Part shown: positions 5,742-6,718 of the stretch, in pieces
How the letters are laid out: the number at the start of each line of letters is the position of its first letter
Position numbering within the stretch: the stretch's first letter is position 1
Source: Campylobacteraceae bacterium
GTDB taxonomy: Bacteria; Campylobacterota; Campylobacteria; Campylobacterales; JALSKU01
DNA length: 6,718 nt
Assembly: GCA_015488975.1 (NCBI GenBank)
Contig: WFMT01000008.1
Coordinates: forward strand, 1-6,718
Direction: 5' to 3'
Translations under genes and position numbers: made by a program
The notes under the pieces: generated by a model
Databases searched by the model: none
What the model was told of the DNA's origin: nothing
Seen by the model: only the letters and a program-made list of their open reading frames with translations

Positions 5742-6023
5742 TTATACCTCCACGCTTTCTATTGAAGCACCTTCAGGTAACTTGACATAGAATTTTTTAT
5801 AATTTGCTCTTTTTCCTTCAAGACCTCTAAATCTTTTGACTTTACCATTAACTCTCAAAGAATTTACTTTTAAAGGAATAAATCCAAAATAATTTTTCAA
5901 AACTTCTTTAAGTCTGTTTTTTGTCATTTTAGGACTTGTTTGTATAACAACAACCCCATCTTCTTGAAGGCCCAAACTTTTTTCAGTATAAAGTATTGCT
6001 TTTATATCAGTTATATCTGCCAT
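5742..6023 (-). CDS. rplW: 50S ribosomal protein L23
   Basis: L23 binds 23S rRNA domain III at the exit of the peptide tunnel and is the docking site for trigger factor and the signal recognition particle. I start it at the second of two adjacent ATG codons, giving 93 residues beginning MADITDIKAILYTEKS. A GAGG at 6031-6034 is seven bases from this ATG but only four from the first one (6026-6024), and MADITDIK is the start I know from Campylobacterota relatives. The YTEKS segment corresponds to the conserved SEK region near the trigger factor contact. The basic C-terminal signature NYKKFYVKLPEG is present. The gene lies between rplD, whose TAA is two bases away, and rplB. If the first ATG is used the protein is 94 residues. 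Confidence 0.97.
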   Translation of the reverse strand: MADITDIKAILYTEKSLGLQEDGVVVIQTSPKMTKNRLKEVLKNYFGFIPLKVNSLRVNGKVKRFRGLEGKRANYKKFYVKLPEGASIESVEV

Positions 6024-6025
6024 CA

Positions 6026-6640
6026 TTAGCCCTCTTTCGTTAAATTTTGCAAAACAGTTTTTTCTATCACTACTGAATGATAAGCTGTTACAAGATAAGC
6101 ATTTAATTCATTTGGTTCTACCAGGTAAGCATTACTCAAATTTCTAAATGCATAAAAACTTTTTTCATCTATTAATTCTTTGACTACAAGCACATCTCTA
6201 AGTTTCAAAGTTTTGACTATATTTGCTGCATCTTTTGTCTTGCCTGAATCAACATTAAGTGAGTCAACTATAAAAAGTGCCCCATTTTCAGCCTTTTCAT
6301 GCAATGCATATTCTAATGCCAATCTTTTTTGTTTTTTATTTACTTTTTGAAAATAATTCCTATTATTTTTAGGACCATGAGCAATTCCACCACCTACCCA
6401 AATAGGACTTCTGTTAGATCCAGATCTTGCTCCACCTTTTCCTTTTTGACTCCAAGGTTTCTTGCCACCGCCTCTTACTTCACCTTTACTTTTTGTTTTG
6501 GCTGTATTGGCTCTCATGGATGCAAGATATGACTTTACATATAAATACAGATTGGAAGAATTTACTTCTGCAAACTCTTTTGGAAGCTCAATCTCACTTG
6601 CTCTTTCAAATTTTTCATTTAATACAATGGCTTTACTCAT
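6026..6640 (-). CDS. rplD: 50S ribosomal protein L4
   Basis: This 204-residue protein has the L4/L1e fold. The long basic loop that reaches into the peptide exit tunnel is visible at about residues 44-80, with GGGKKPWSQKGKGGARSGS at 57-75; changes in this loop cause macrolide resistance in other bacteria, and nothing here looks altered. The globular part follows, including NYFQKVNKKQKRLALEYAL at 95-113. The N-terminus MSKAIVLNEK and the C-terminus ending TKEG resemble Campylobacterota L4. The ATG overlaps the rplC stop and has AAGGA seven bases upstream. In E. coli, L4 also represses its own S10 operon by binding the leader and RNase E; whether that holds here cannot be seen because the leader is outside the window. 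Confidence 0.98.
   Translation of the reverse strand: MSKAIVLNEKFERASEIELPKEFAEVNSSNLYLYVKSYLASMRANTAKTKSKGEVRGGGKKPWSQKGKGGARSGSNRSPIWVGGGIAHGPKNNRNYFQKVNKKQKRLALEYALHEKAENGALFIVDSLNVDSGKTKDAANIVKTLKLRDVLVVKELIDEKSFYAFRNLSNAYLVEPNELNAYLVTAYHSVVIEKTVLQNLTKEG
6031..6034 (-). promoter_or_regulatory. Shine-Dalgarno GAGG deciding the rplW start
   Basis: On the minus strand the end of rplD reads GAGGGCTAATGATG. Two ATG codons follow in frame. The GAGG lies four bases from the first and seven from the second, so the second is the better-spaced start. Confidence 0.6.
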
Positions 6641-6718
6641 TTAATAATCCTTATCTTCCCTACACTTGCATTTGCACCGGAAACAGCGCCTTTTAAAACT
6701 AAAATCCCATTTTCCTCG
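6637..6718 (-). CDS. rplC: 50S ribosomal protein L3, 3' end only (partial)
   Basis: Reading the minus strand from base 6717 gives 26 residues, EENGILVLKGAVSGANASVG followed by KIRIIK, then TGA. This fits the C-terminal end of bacterial L3, where a LLVLKGAVPG-like strand is followed by a short basic tail. L3 binds 23S rRNA and helps nucleate assembly of the large subunit near the peptidyl transferase centre. The rest of the gene lies beyond base 6718, so the central loop cannot be judged. Its TGA shares bases with the rplD start in an ATGA overlap, as expected for the S10 operon order L3-L4. The identification rests on a short tail plus position; the position immediately before L4 is what makes it secure. 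Confidence 0.9.
   Translation of the reverse strand, partial: EENGILVLKGAVSGANASVGKIRIIK

Noticed and set aside
6329..6696. Several plus-strand frames of 60-89 codons opposite rplD and the rplC end
   Set aside because: All are antisense shadows of L4, overlapping one another in different frames, with no domain features.

Overview
This window is one uninterrupted run of ribosomal protein genes, all on the minus strand. In transcription order (high to low coordinates) they are rplC (3' end only), rplD, rplW, rplB, rpsS, rplV, rpsC, rplP, rpmC, rpsQ, rplN, rplX, rplE, rpsN, rpsH, rplF and rplR (5' part only). This is the back part of the classical S10 operon joined directly to the front part of the spc operon.

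The DNA is AT-rich, roughly one third G+C by eye. The protein sequences resemble the Campylobacterota (Epsilonproteobacteria) versions I know. Examples are the L4 start MSKAIVLNEK, the L23 start MADITDIKAILYTEKS, a 61-residue zinc-type S14, an S8 ending in ELLCSIW, and a short 77-residue L24. I would place the organism in that phylum with good confidence. I cannot name a genus from the sequence alone.

Layout from the 5' end of the transcript: 6718-4285 holds the tail of L3, then L4, L23, L2, S19 and L22, all assembled early into or near the large subunit core or tunnel, except S19 in the small-subunit head. 4283-2666 holds S3, L16, L29 and S17. 2669-313 holds L14, L24, L5, S14, S8 and L6. 313-1 holds the first 104 residues of L18. 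Gene spacing is minimal. Stops and starts overlap as ATGA at rplC/rplD and rpsQ/rplN, and as TAATG at rplN/rplX and rplE/rpsN. rplP/rpmC overlap by 14 bases, and most other gaps are 0-15 bases. The single larger gap, 63 bases between rpsH and rplF, holds a possible hairpin and a possible 13-codon reading frame. No terminator or convincing promoter is visible, so one polycistronic mRNA with coupled translation is the simplest reading. Operon promoter, leader and terminator must lie outside the window.

No mobile element, CRISPR array, tRNA, rRNA or foreign gene was found, and no stretch over 300 bases lacks a gene. This is a core housekeeping locus. The points worth a second look are small: the S17 C-terminal tail, the rpsH-rplF gap, the lack of an S10/spc boundary, and a few start-site choices. 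I see no new biological system here.
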